DNA of 60,000 bases, from assembly GCA_037447655.1 (NCBI GenBank), contig JBBHKE010001954.1, positions 269,941 to 329,940 on the forward strand, read 5' to 3'. Each line of letters opens with the position of its first letter. Positions within the stretch are counted from its first letter, which is position 1. Of the stretch, positions 44,927 to 55,579 are shown piece after piece. Under the pieces are notes generated by a model. That model saw only the letters and a list, made by a program, of their open reading frames with translations, made no database searches and was not told the origin of the DNA. Made by a program: the position numbers and the translations under genes. The stretch is from Zygnema cylindricum (lineage: Eukaryota; Streptophyta; Zygnematophyceae; Zygnematales; Zygnemataceae).

Positions 44927-45872
44927 AGTGTTGTGTATCGGTAAAAAATTTATCGCGATAACACCGATACCGATAGTTATCGGTAATCGAACGGTCAGCG
45001 GTACCAATATATCGGTCCGAGACCAACAAATTCCATATCGGCGATAACTTTAGAAATATATAGTACGCATACTATAGTACCTTATTGTATACTGTATTAT
45101 ACTATTTACATTATATAGCGTGGCATGCCACGTATTCGAACCTGTTCCGTAACTATTTAACTGGAAATTTTTACGGACAACGCAGCACAGAAAACGCTGG
45201 CCAGTTAACTGAACAGAAATTTTACAGCAACGTACGGCATTGAACCGTCGAACTGGTGAACATGGAACGGAAAAAGGACGGCGGACACAAAGTACAATGG
45301 ACGCAAAACAACATTCTGCGCGCCGCCAGAATCGAACGGACGACTTGGAATGAGAAAACCGACGGCCAGCGTGAGCGCCGGCATCCCGGAATGGCTCTTT
45401 TGGCGGCTTACGCCAAAAAAGCCGACAAATTAACGCGTGGCAGGTCTCCGGTGGATCCCAAGGATGAAAGGGACAAAGCCATGGCGTCGGATGTGAAAGG
45501 TACATCGTTTTATCGTATCCGTACCAGAACCGTACACACCTCATGGCGGCTACTATACCTTCTGTGCTTGTACAACTGTACAATAACAGGATCTGATTGG
45601 TAGACACCTCAGTAGATAGGGGTTGTGAGTAGAGCGCGTCCGGGGAATAAGACGCACAGTTCAGTATACTGACCGTAAATTTATGTGTACAGTCCGTACA
45701 TATATCGCCGATAGTTATCGATATCGGTGTTATCGCCGATAAAATCGATAAATATCGGGTATTTATTGGCGATAATACCGATAGCGATATATCGTACCAA
45801 TATATCGATTATCAGGTACCCGAAAAAAGGTCCATATCGGTTATCGGCAAATCCTTACCGATACACAACACT
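44927..45872. mobile_element. hAT-like family 2 element, full length (946 bp)
   Basis: Inverted ends AGTGTTGTGTATCGGTAA...TTACCGATACACAACACT, with GATA/TATCGG-rich subterminal regions on both sides (44,940-45,055 and 45,700-45,860). Flanks AAAATTCT and AATATTTT agree at 6 of 8 positions, a decayed 8-bp duplication. A second copy, split by later insertions, is at 54,355-58,459. Confidence 0.8.
45262..45603 (+). CDS. Open frame inside hAT family 2 element, possible captured gene fragment
   Basis: Frame from ATG 45262 to 45603. The first ~80 codons are hydrophilic and GC-richer than the element (QWTQNNILRAARIERTTW, GMALLAAYAKKADKLTRG), ending in a good donor GTACAT after GATGTGAAAG. It lacks any transposase motif. 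The other family 2 copy is interrupted in this part, so conservation cannot be tested here. It could be transposase N-terminus, captured host exon, or chance. Confidence 0.25.
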   Translation: MERKKDGGHKVQWTQNNILRAARIERTTWNEKTDGQRERRHPGMALLAAYAKKADKLTRGRSPVDPKDERDKAMASDVKGTSFYRIRTRTVHTSWRLLYLLCLYNCTITGSDW

Positions 45873-46177
45873 AATATTTTCAACATTTCAAAATCGTTCG
45901 ATGCGCACTGTACATAATATTCATTAATTTACTCCGTACGTAATATACACACGGGACATCTACGTCTGGTCGTTGGTTTCGTTTAAAACTGTTGTCATCG
46001 TATTTTTCATTACTGATTAAATATTTAATTTTTATGAAGTTATTTTAAGTATGAAGTCGAGTTCGGTCAACGCAATGTAAAAACTATTGAATTTTGTCTC
46101 GTGCGCATTTCATGCGTGCGTTGTATGTGCATGAGACATCTCTAGAAAAACCTCTTGTTTGACTGTGTACCTCACTT

Positions 46178-46560
46178 CCGATGTTGGAAGAGTGAAAATT
46201 TTACATAACCGAAACCGACCGTTTTTATTTTTTCTAAATCTGAGTAACCGACGCCCGACCGGTTTATGTCACGCTCCAAAATTGTTAACGGTTAACCGAC
46301 CGGCGTAAACGAAAACAAAAGTTAACTGAAACTCGATTTCTCACAGCTAACCGTACCCGCCTGTAACCGAAAAAGTACAAAAAAAAATCTTAGTTCTTCA
46401 CGACTTATGAATAAACCAATAATTAGGATTTGTCGCTCTCACTAAGATTTGCGAAATGAATAGTGTGACTACCGTTTCAGATTTGCGACGCTAATCATGA
46501 TGTCACGTACATCTACAATACCAAGGAGTACAAAGTACAAAAATAATGGATTGTGTGGAC
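46178..46560 (+). mobile_element. hAT-like family 1, 3'-truncated copy
   Basis: Aligns with the first ~370 bases of the full copy at 50,696. The terminus has decayed (CCGATGTTGGAAGAGTG for CAGAGGTCGCAAAGGTC) but keeps its register. The eight bases immediately before it are CCTCACTT (46170-46177). Sequence similarity stops at TGGATTGTGTGGAC. Confidence 0.85.
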
Positions 46561-47573
46561 TGTTGTTCTACAACCACCGTTGCAGACGGTGAACCAGCAG
46601 TAGTAGTGGAAGTAGACATGAAAAACAGCAGAAACTATCAATGTACCTACTCAACAGCCAACTTAGATCTGACACAAAATATGACTCAAAAATCCAATAT
46701 GCTTCAAATTTGTCACAGTGATACAAAATACAGCAAACTGACAATTCCCAAAATTGCAGCCAAAATGACCCAGTAAACCATAAGATATGATGTCTAGAAG
46801 TTTCCCAAAAACTGCCCTTAAAAAATCATATTCCCAAAACTGGATACTACAAAATTGTCTAAGTTCTAATTATATACTCACAGTGTGTATCTACTGATCT
46901 ACACTAATTCGGGTAACCGTTACTACGGTTATTATCCTGACTAACGACAAAGCATCCTACCTGTACGTTACTGTACTTTAAAAACCTAATTACTATTTCT
47001 CAAACTTGATTAGCGGAACACTATTTTTTATCACACTAAACTACAAACTAATGTTATTCAGATATTTACAGAAATTGAACAGTACACAAAACGTTCCAAA
47101 TGCTTAGTCAGCGGTGACCGCTAAAGTCGAGCCCAATGTGGTCATGTAGTACGAAGCACCTGAGTGCTTCGTCACTTGTGGTCCTACGCGAATCACGCTT
47201 GTGGTCCCTCGTGAATCGCGCTTGTGTTCCCAGGTGAATCGCGTCCGTTGGAACGAATTCGATCGACGATGATACCGTTGAGATGTACCATATGTCTCCG
47301 GAATACTCGGGACAGATCTTGTTCGTCCGATCATGTGAATCGCATCGTCAACATTTTGACGCGTATGGTTGATTGTCCGCGCTACTCCAAAAACCTGCAT
47401 ACGTTATTTCGCCGACACGTGTCCTTGCAATAGTACGATACAGTACGATACACTCTACTGTACCTCTCGCTACTGTAACACTAATTAAGGTAAGTCTTAT
47501 AGTAGACTACTAGAAAAATTATCCTAAGTTATTTTTACCCCTATTGACTGAATAAAGATTTATAAATTACAAC
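46561..47573. other. Putative 3' LTR zone of the copia element and unassigned sequence
   Basis: On the minus strand a polypurine tract AGATTTAGGGGAG ends at 47575 and is followed by TGTTGTAATTTATAAATC, the expected start of a 3' LTR at 47574. The LTR's other end cannot be placed because no second LTR is present. Within 47,104-47,400 a 98-codon minus-strand frame shows no recognisable domain. 46,561-47,100 shows nothing. Confidence 0.45.
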
Positions 47574-49172
47574 ACTCCCCTAAATCTTTAGACTCAGTTA
47601 CTCACTTAGTCCAATAGCATCTCTGCAAAATTGTAACTTAGGAGCAGGAAGGGCTTTTGTTAACATGTCAGCCACCATCTTCTCATCTGGTAAATAACAC
47701 AATTTAACGACTTTTGCAAGTACTTTTTCTCTAACAAAATGTAGTCTAACATCCATGTGTTTGCTCTTAAAGTGATGGCTGGGGTTAGAGGCAATAGCTA
47801 TGGCAGCTTGGTTGTCACACCAGATAGCTTGAGGGCCAATTTGCATATACCCAAGTTCTTGTAAAATGGACTTGACCCATAGGAGCTCCTTGAGGGCGGA
47901 AGCTGCTGCCATATATTCTGACTCCATTGTGGATTGAGCTGTAACCTTTTGTAATTTGCTACTCCAGCAGCAAGTTCCGTCTCCAATCTTCAGAACGAAG
48001 CCGGTTGTAGATTTCCGGCTTGGCATGTCCCCATAGCTAGCATCGCTCCACGTCTGGATTTTCACCTCTCCTCCTCCGAGAACAAGCTTGAGATTTCGAG
48101 TACCTGCAAGATATCTCAACACTCTTTTCGCTGCTTCCCAGTCTGCCCTTTTAGGATTCTGCAGACTTCTACTCAAGACTCCCACAGCTGCTGCAATGTC
48201 GGGTCTCGTACAATTCATAAAATATATAAGACTTCCAACTACTTGTCTATATGGCTTTGAAGCCATAAACTCTTCCTCCCCTGTCTCTAAACTCTCACCG
48301 ACAATTATGCCTGAATCTGTATCCATTCCTTCTAATTTCTGCCTGAATTCCATGGGAGTTACGGATCCTTTCACATCTTTCATTTCAAATCTTTCTAGCA
48401 TATTACCTATTGCTTCTTTCTGAGTCAACATAATCAGCCTCTTGTTTCTGTCTCTTTCTACCTGTATTCCTAAAATGTATTTGGCCTCACCGAGGTCCTT
48501 CATCTCAAACCTAGACCTTAAAGCCGCTTTAATGCGGTTTATTTCATCCATTGACTTACTTATTAATAATAAGTCATCCACATATACAGCAATGTAAAGT
48601 ATCCCATCCTCCCCTTGTAAGACATATACAGAATGATCTGAGCTAATTTTCTTAAATCCAAGCCCAGTCAAAAACTCATCTAACTTCAAATTCCACTGAC
48701 GCGGGGCTTGTTTTAGCCCATACAAAGATTTCATCAATTTACACACTAAATCTTCCTTTCCCTTTTCAACGTACATTTCAGGTTGTTTCATATAAATGGT
48801 TTCTTCTAACTCTCCATGCAAGAAAGCAATTTTAACATCCATTTGTTGTATTTCCATATTCTCTAAAGCAGCTAGACTTAGCAAAATTCTGACAGTGGGA
48901 AATTTGACAACAGGAGAGAAGGTTTCCTCAAATTCAATACCTTCTTTTTGATTATACCCCTTGGCCACTAGTCTCGCCTTATATCTTTCGATGGTGTTGT
49001 CCGGGTTCAGCTTCACCTTGAATACCCATTTGCTGCCGATGGCCTTTCTACCCGGAGGAAGATCCACCAGCTCCCATGTTTGTGCCTCCATAATAGACTT
49101 CATTTCATCGTTTGCCGCCTCGATCCACTGATTTCTCTCAGGTGAATAGAAAGTGTCTTTGGCTCCGAGTAT
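47574..49172 (-). mobile_element. Ty1/copia retrotransposon, 5'-truncated
   Basis: Carries the pol 3' part (reverse transcriptase and RNase H), the polypurine tract and the start of a 3' LTR. Gag, protease and integrase are missing: the pol frame begins after a stop at 49173-49175 and the DNA beyond is unrelated or unrecognisable. The intact pol part suggests truncation was not long ago. Confidence 0.85.
47598..49103 (-). CDS. Copia reverse transcriptase-RNase H polyprotein fragment
   Basis: 501 codons without a stop from ATG 49103; the same frame is open upstream to 49172, encoding AKDTFYSPERNQWIEAANDE, so the true protein was longer. RT blocks: GSKWVFKVK (23-31), RLVAKGYNQ (44-52), QMDVKIAFLHGEL (87-99), LYGLKQAPRQW (117-127) and the catalytic YVDDLL (174-179). 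RNase H blocks near the C-terminus: WSDASYGD, STMESEYMA, WCDNQAAI and KHMDVRLHFVRE. In a complete copia element this follows gag, protease and integrase in one frame; those are absent here. Active-site residues all look intact. Confidence 0.95.
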   Translation of the reverse strand: MKSIMEAQTWELVDLPPGRKAIGSKWVFKVKLNPDNTIERYKARLVAKGYNQKEGIEFEETFSPVVKFPTVRILLSLAALENMEIQQMDVKIAFLHGELEETIYMKQPEMYVEKGKEDLVCKLMKSLYGLKQAPRQWNLKLDEFLTGLGFKKISSDHSVYVLQGEDGILYIAVYVDDLLLISKSMDEINRIKAALRSRFEMKDLGEAKYILGIQVERDRNKRLIMLTQKEAIGNMLERFEMKDVKGSVTPMEFRQKLEGMDTDSGIIVGESLETGEEEFMASKPYRQVVGSLIYFMNCTRPDIAAAVGVLSRSLQNPKRADWEAAKRVLRYLAGTRNLKLVLGGGEVKIQTWSDASYGDMPSRKSTTGFVLKIGDGTCCWSSKLQKVTAQSTMESEYMAAASALKELLWVKSILQELGYMQIGPQAIWCDNQAAIAIASNPSHHFKSKHMDVRLHFVREKVLAKVVKLCYLPDEKMVADMLTKALPAPKLQFCRDAIGLSE

Positions 49173-50687
49173 TCAACGTGGAGACGCACTAAAGCAGGTG
49201 AAAAGAGAATGTTGAGAGAAGTTTTCAAAGAGGACAGGAGAGGAGGAGGAGGGGAAGAGAGGAGGAGGTGGGGAGGGGAGGAGGCTGGAGAGCTGTCGAT
49301 TGAGAGTGGAACGTGTCTTTTTGTGTTTAAGGTTTCTGCGGGCCAATCGGAGCCGTACGCTACACAGTGTTCGTCTGGCAAGCCGACTTTTCATGGGTTC
49401 AGGTCGACGCTCAGGAGATCCGCCGGGATTCAGGTATTTTGATAGGGTGTTCGCGTCGGTATGACACGTGGTCAACAATGAACGGAAATTTAAACGAAAA
49501 TCAAATTTATTCAATGTAATTACTAATTAGGGTGAAGTTACATCGGGAAATTTTGTAATTGTACGGCCAACATTACAGGATGCTTCAATTTGAAGCTTTG
49601 AACGATGTTTTATCGCGCAGTCTGTAATCCACGTGTTCACATTTTAGTGGTACCAAGTAAGTTAAGTTCGTATATTGAAAAGAGTCAATGATTTCCACAC
49701 CGACCAAATTTTTTATCTGCGTTTACCATGTACTCTTGTTATTTTCTACTCTTTGCAGACGCTTTGTCAGGTACCAGCACATTAATGATTAATATTATAA
49801 ATTTTTTTATTTTTTTTTAGGGTTTTTTTTTTTCGCGTGATGAATGAGCGTTGCCAGAAATAGTGTGATAAATGGGCGTCAACAAAAATAGCGTGACAAA
49901 AGTGCGTTATGAGATTTCCTTTGTGTTTTCGGTTGGATTTTTGAATGTATATGTCATGTGCAAAAATTTTTGATTTCCGTTGGTTGCCATAATGACACGT
50001 GTGCTCATTATCCAGCGTGTCGCGGCTCTTTTTTTTTTTACAAAAACGTATGAAGCGAATGCTTCGCAAAAAAATATTCAACGGTCATACTTACCTCTCA
50101 AACCTTTTGAGAATAGGCAAGATTATTTGTAATGTTGTTCACTCATAAAAACAAAATAAAAAGTACGAATTAGTACGGAGAGGTCCGAATTTCTGTAAAC
50201 AACCTCACCTTTCGTCCGATGGAACTTTCCCTTACCCTATTTTGTGAACGAGCGGAATACCGTACAGCACCTTATTGCCGAATCATTACCATACGGTAAT
50301 CCGCCTGTTCACCTGACTGACCTGAGAAGAATCAATCCCGGGCCGTGACCATTGCCGTACTTCTCACAATTTCGCCTCGATTTCAACTTCGCCGTTTTTC
50401 GCGAGATCCGAATCTCGATTGAGAGATTCTTCGACCCTCGATTCTATACTGTACTGTAGTAGACTCCTAAAAAGGTCGGCTCCATGCTACTGTACAAACC
50501 CATACTGTCCTGTACTGTACAGTTGTTAAGTGACAAAATTGAACCCTGACGTAAGTCAACGATATTTGAAGCACGAACGCTTTGCAACGTGTCAGACGGA
50601 AACTCCTGTTGGTCGACCTGAAAACATGAGATGGTCTGGCATACGATTTGCCGGGGAAACTTTTGCACAAAAACGACAAACTACTCC
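49173..50687. other. Unassigned sequence between the copia and hAT elements
   Basis: GC-mixed to 49,500 with a GAGGAGG block (49,235-49,290), then AT-rich. At 49,840-49,900 two ~30-base units (GTGATGAATGAGCGTTGCC, GTGATAAATGGGCGTCAAC) repeat loosely. No gene recognised. Confidence 0.35.
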
Positions 50688-50695
50688 CTCTACGT

Positions 50696-51265
50696 CAGAG
50701 GTCGCAAAGGTCAAAATTTTACATAACCGAAACCGACAGGTTTTTTTTTCTCAAAATCTGAGTAATCGACACCCGACCGGGTTAGGTAACGCTCCAAAAT
50801 TGTTAACCGTTAACCGACCGGCGTTAACGAAAATAAAAGTTAACCGAAACTCGATTTTTCGCAGCTAACCGTACCCGCCCGTAACCGAAAAAGTACAAAA
50901 AAAAATCTTAGTTCTTCACGACTTACGAATAAACCAATAACTACGATTTGTCGCTCTCACTAAGATTTGCGAAATGAATAGTGTGACTACCGTTTCAGAT
51001 TTGCGACGCTAATCATGATGTCACGTACATCTACAATACCAATGAGTACAAAGTACAAAAATAATGGATTGCGTGGACAGTCCAAAATTTTCTTTTTTTT
51101 TGTTTTTTGGTTAATCGACCGTAACCGACTTTTTTTTTTTTCTGGTGAATCGACCGCCCGCAACCGCCCGGCCCCATAAATTTGGCAGCCGAATCCGTTT
51201 CGGATCCGGAGCGGGCAGTCGGTTAACGGCCGGTCACGGTTTCGGTTGACCGTTTGCGACCTCTG
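50696..51265 (+). mobile_element. hAT-like family 1, full-length copy (570 bp) with mismatched flanks
   Basis: Inverted ends CAGAGGTCGCAAAGGTC...GACCGTTTGCGACCTCTG. Rich in AACCGAC/CCGACCG words, no transposase. The left flank is CTCTACGT (50688-50695) and the right flank CCTCACTT (51266-51273), which do not match each other but match flanks of two other copies of the family (see findings). Confidence 0.9.
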
Positions 51266-51369
51266 CCTCACTTCAGGACAAACCGCCACAATTGCATCGC
51301 TCACCAAATCACACGCAAAAATCTATCGACGGTTTGATGTATCGGTTAACGATACCTTTCCAAGAGGTA

Positions 51370-51568
51370 CACCGCGAGTCGCCATTAGTGTCAACAACGC
51401 TAATTCGGCACCCCTATATTTTGACCCCAAAACCTGAAATAGAATTAATAACGGTAATTAAAAACGTGGACAATAATCTGCCACGTCTCCTGGCATTAAA
51501 TTAGAATTGATAACGCTAATTTTTTCACCACGCGACTTATATCTCCACGTTAATAGCGATTCGCGGTG
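51370..51568. mobile_element. Mariner-type MITE, family M1, copy 2 (199 bp)
   Basis: TA on both sides (51368-51369, 51569-51570). Inverted ends CACCGCGAGTCGCCATTAG and TAATAGCGATTCGCGGTG. The interior is closely similar to 12,087-12,284. Confidence 0.9.
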
Positions 51569-53698
51569 TACACGTCGGTTACGCACAAATGTTGCTCGGT
51601 GTATTACCACAAAAAATCCAGGTTATGCTTCACCAAGATCATGCGGAGATTTTTCGATAACCGTATGTCCAGTTATTGACAACGTTATCTCTCCAGTTTG
51701 TCAATGCCGAGAGATACAATCGTTTCTCTTGGTCGCATAGACGTGGTGCAATCATACATAGGCTACTATGTTGGATCCCATTAAACTTTCAAACATCCAT
51801 GGACCAAAATAGTATTGAAATCGTTGACCTTCTCATAAGTCCGAGTGTCGACTCCGATACTTGTATATTGCAACAAGCATAGACATCGCTTGCGTCTTTC
51901 AACTCGAAGGGAGTGCTACCACTACCTGTTTGTTCTTTCCAATTTGTAAACGCTGTACTTTTAGTATGAGTACAAGCACTTATTTTTGTGCCATTTTCGA
52001 GAAAGAATTTCCAAAACTCGACTTCTTTACAAGCAACCAATCAATAAATTGCAAAACAAATTATCACATGTGCTAAGAAGTGTGATGTGAAAACACTCAC
52101 TTTCTAACGAAGCCGTATGTTAAGATGGAAGAATCACATTTCACATCGAAAGTAAATTGAAAGTGTAAAACCAAAAACAAAAAGATATTTTCTTGACGTT
52201 CATTCCATTTTTTTACCTGTTATACGAATCCTCAAGGCTAATGCGATACAAAGAAGTTGAGAAGCCGAGAAATGGAAAAATCGGAAAAAAAACGAAAGCA
52301 GAAAAGCAAAACTAGTGGAATTCCAAAATTTGGGAATCCAAACAAATACAAATATTTCAACAGCAAAAACAATTTATTTCGCGTCTCATTTATTTATTTA
52401 TTTTGTTTTATGTTTTTTGGTCCACTTTTCCAACAATACAATAGTGAACTTAATCCAGATTACGACCACAGACAGGTGTTCAGAAGCAGACTTCCTCTCT
52501 CTCCCTCCCTCCCTCTCCCTCTCTCTCCCTCCTACCCAAACATTGTGGTCTTTCACTTCTCTATCAAATTATGTGAACAGAACCTTCAAATCAGTACAAA
52601 AAAAGTGGACCTTCACCTAAAAAAGAAAAAAAATACATAAAACATATCCACAAAAGAAGAAAAAAAACATAAAACATATCTACAAAAGAAGAAAAAAAGG
52701 AAAGAAAATAGAGACGAAAGAAAAAATAAAACTGCCATTCCATTTCTAATCTCAAACTAAGAGAAAAAAGTTGTAATTATTCGGAACACAATGTTACAAA
52801 CCTAAAGGCCTTTTTTTTTAATTGTTTAAACAAGAAAACAATATATTCTTTTTTTGGCTCATCATGGCTCGTAAAGCTGTAAAAACTCAAAAAGGAAAAA
52901 AAATAAAACAACTAGAACGCTTTTTGTAAACTACAAACTCTTTCAAAAAACGCCGATTTCTTTTTACGTCATCAATATACATCTTTTGATTTTTATTTTT
53001 ATTTTGTTTGTTTCTTTTCCCATAAAATAGTGAACCTCCGAATCCTCCAAATTATCAAATTGAAGGCACAAAAATACTCCTTTCTTCCCCCCTTTTCCTC
53101 CTTTTTCTCTTTCCTTTACACTCCTTTTTTGCCATCCTTTTCCTTGTCTTTCCTTTTACTTTTTCTCACTTTGCCTTTTCCCTCCACTTTCCCCTTTCCT
53201 CAAACCTATTGACCTTGGATTAGACTCCTTCCTTCACTCCTCCCTGCTCTCCTTTTTTGACTTTCTTTGTCAGGCCCTTCAAAATTATGTAACCTTCTCC
53301 CCACTAAAACCGGTCGTCTCTAATCGAATTATGGAGATCTCCGAGCCATCTGTTTAGTTTTCTCAAACCGTAAAAACCGAAAACAAGTCCCAAAAATATA
53401 ATGTCTGCCATTTTGATCGATGTACATCACTACAAAAAATAAAACTGAAATGAGAAAAGAAAACATCAATAGCGGATAACTTAAATTCTTTAGCACTAAA
53501 TACAGCGTAAAACTCAGTCACCTCTTGCAATGAAACCCAAGTAATATCATCCTTCCCTCTGTCTCTCTCTCCCTCACCCTCAAGATCATACATTATTATA
53601 TTATTATTGATGAATATTGTTGATAGTGATTATTGAAAATGATTATGGATACAAGCACAAAAAACAGGCTTCATAAGTTTCTTTTCGTCCACATATTT
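51569..53698. other. Intergenic sequence with short CT tracts
   Basis: No gene recognised. CT tracts at 52,490-52,535 and 53,080-53,200, A-rich stretches at 52,615-52,730. Open frames are short and motif-free. Confidence 0.4.
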
Positions 53699-53708
53699 NN
53701 NNNNNNNN
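53699..53708. other. Assembly gap (ten N)
   Basis: The only ambiguous bases in the window. The true length of missing DNA is unknown; it lies ~70 bases left of a truncated hAT copy, so that truncation may partly be an assembly effect. Confidence 0.99.
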
Positions 53709-53778
53709 TTTTTAGCTCAAAGCCAATTGAAAATAAAAGCAATTGCGGCCAGCCAATTGCCAATTGTTAAAACCTCGC

Positions 53779-54308
53779 ACACGCTCCAAAATTGTTAACC
53801 GTTAACCGACCGGCGTTAACGAAAATAAAAGTTAACCGAAACTCGATTTTTCGCGACTAACCGTGCCCGCCCGTAACCGAAAAAGTACAAAATTAATTAA
53901 TGTACGACGTATGAATAAGCCAATAATTACGATTTGTCGCGTTCCCTAAGATTTGCGAAATGAATAGTGTTACTACCGTGTCAGATTTGCAACGCTAATC
54001 ATGATGTCATTTGCGAAATGAAAAGTGTTACTACCGTGTCAGATTTGCGACGCTAATCATGATGTCACGTACTTCCACGATACCAAAGAGTACAAAGTAC
54101 AATAATGTTGGATTGTATGGACAGTACAATTTTTATTATTTTTTTGCTTTTTTGGTTAGCCGACCGTAACCGACCATTTTTTTTCTGGTGAATCAACCGA
54201 CCGCAGCCGCCCGGCCCCCAAAATTTGGCAACCGAATCCGTTCCAGATCAGGCGCGGGCGGTCGGTTAACAGTCGTTCACGGTTTCGGTTGACCGTTTGC
54301 GACCTGTG
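53779..54308 (+). mobile_element. hAT-like family 1, 5'-truncated copy
   Basis: Matches the full copy from its CACGCTCC word to the right terminus TTTGCGACCTGTG. A ~45-base internal duplication is present (the TTTGCGAAATGAA..GTGTTACTACCGTG segment occurs twice, 53,954-54,045). The right flank is CTCTACGT (54309-54316). Confidence 0.85.
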
Positions 54309-55579
54309 CTCTACGTTCCACACTTTCTCCACTCCCCTTCGCTTCCCAAAAACTAGTGTTGTGTATCAGTTAAAATTTATCGCGATACCACCGTAAACGA
54401 TAGTTATCGGTTATCGAACGGTCAGAGGTCCCGGTATATCGGTCAGAGACCAACAAATTCCATATCGGAGATAACTTTTAAAAAATATAGTATGCATACA
54501 AAAGTACTATATAACATACTGTATAATATTTTTTACTTTATATAGCTTGGTATGTCGTATAATGTATCTGTTTTGTATCTGTTTAACTAAAATCTATTAC
54601 GGACAACGCAACACATAAAATCAATAAATTTAGGGAATTGATCATGACAGTGACTGTTTTGGTTGCGCACAGTCACTTACGTCATTTTTTCAAAAAATGT
54701 ACATTTGAAGTACTTAAATAATGTCCCGTTGAGTACAAATTTGACGGTCAATCGGTTGGACAACTTTGACTTTCAAAATATTGTTTCAACCGCTTAAAAT
54801 TTTGCCGCGCTTGCGGACGTCGACCGTCATAATGGTAACAAACTGCGGCAACCACATGTAAATAAAAGTGTTGCAGACAGTCACTTTTTGTCTATACGTG
54901 AGCTCCATGGTGAGAGCACTTAGCCGCAAAATTGAAATTGAATCGACTAAGCGTTACATTGAACTTAGACGCAAAGTGAAACGAAACCTCTTTAAACTAA
55001 AGTACTATAAATCTTGTACGAAAATATTAACACGCACGAAATGAAATAAACTTTGTACACTATAATAAAACGAGCGGCGTAAAAATATCAATTGAAATTA
55101 AATGAAAAGAAATGTGCGTCGTCACGTGGACTTAATCGAGCCACACTATCTATGAATCAACATTCTCACATTGACAGCAAAATTTCGTTCTGTGTGTTTT
55201 AATATTTTCATACAAAACTTGCAGTAGTTCGGTTTAGTTTAAAGAGGTTTCGTTTCAATTTGCGTCTAAGTTCAATGTAACGCTTAGACGATTAAATTTC
55301 AATTTTGCGGCTAAGTGCTCTCACAGTAGAGCTCACGTAAAGACAAAAATTGACTGCCTGGAACACATTTATTTACATGTGGTTACCACAGTTTTGTTAC
55401 CGTAAACGTTCCTCGGCATTGTGAATTGCTAATTTTATTATGACGGTCGACGTCGGCAAGCGCGGCAAAATTTTAAGCGGTTGAAACAATATTTTGAAAG
55501 TCAAAGTTGTCCAACCGATTGACCGTCAAATTTGTACTCAACAGGACTTTATTTATACCAACTAGTAAATCAACGCCCG

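Noticed and set aside
45050-45607. 185-codon minus-strand frame in the hAT element
   Set aside because: Cys/Phe/Arg-rich shadow of the more protein-like plus-strand frame; no motif.
49173-49514. Upstream gag/integrase part of the copia element
   Set aside because: Frames here show no GAG zinc knuckle, protease or integrase motif and the pol frame is closed by a stop at 49173-49175.
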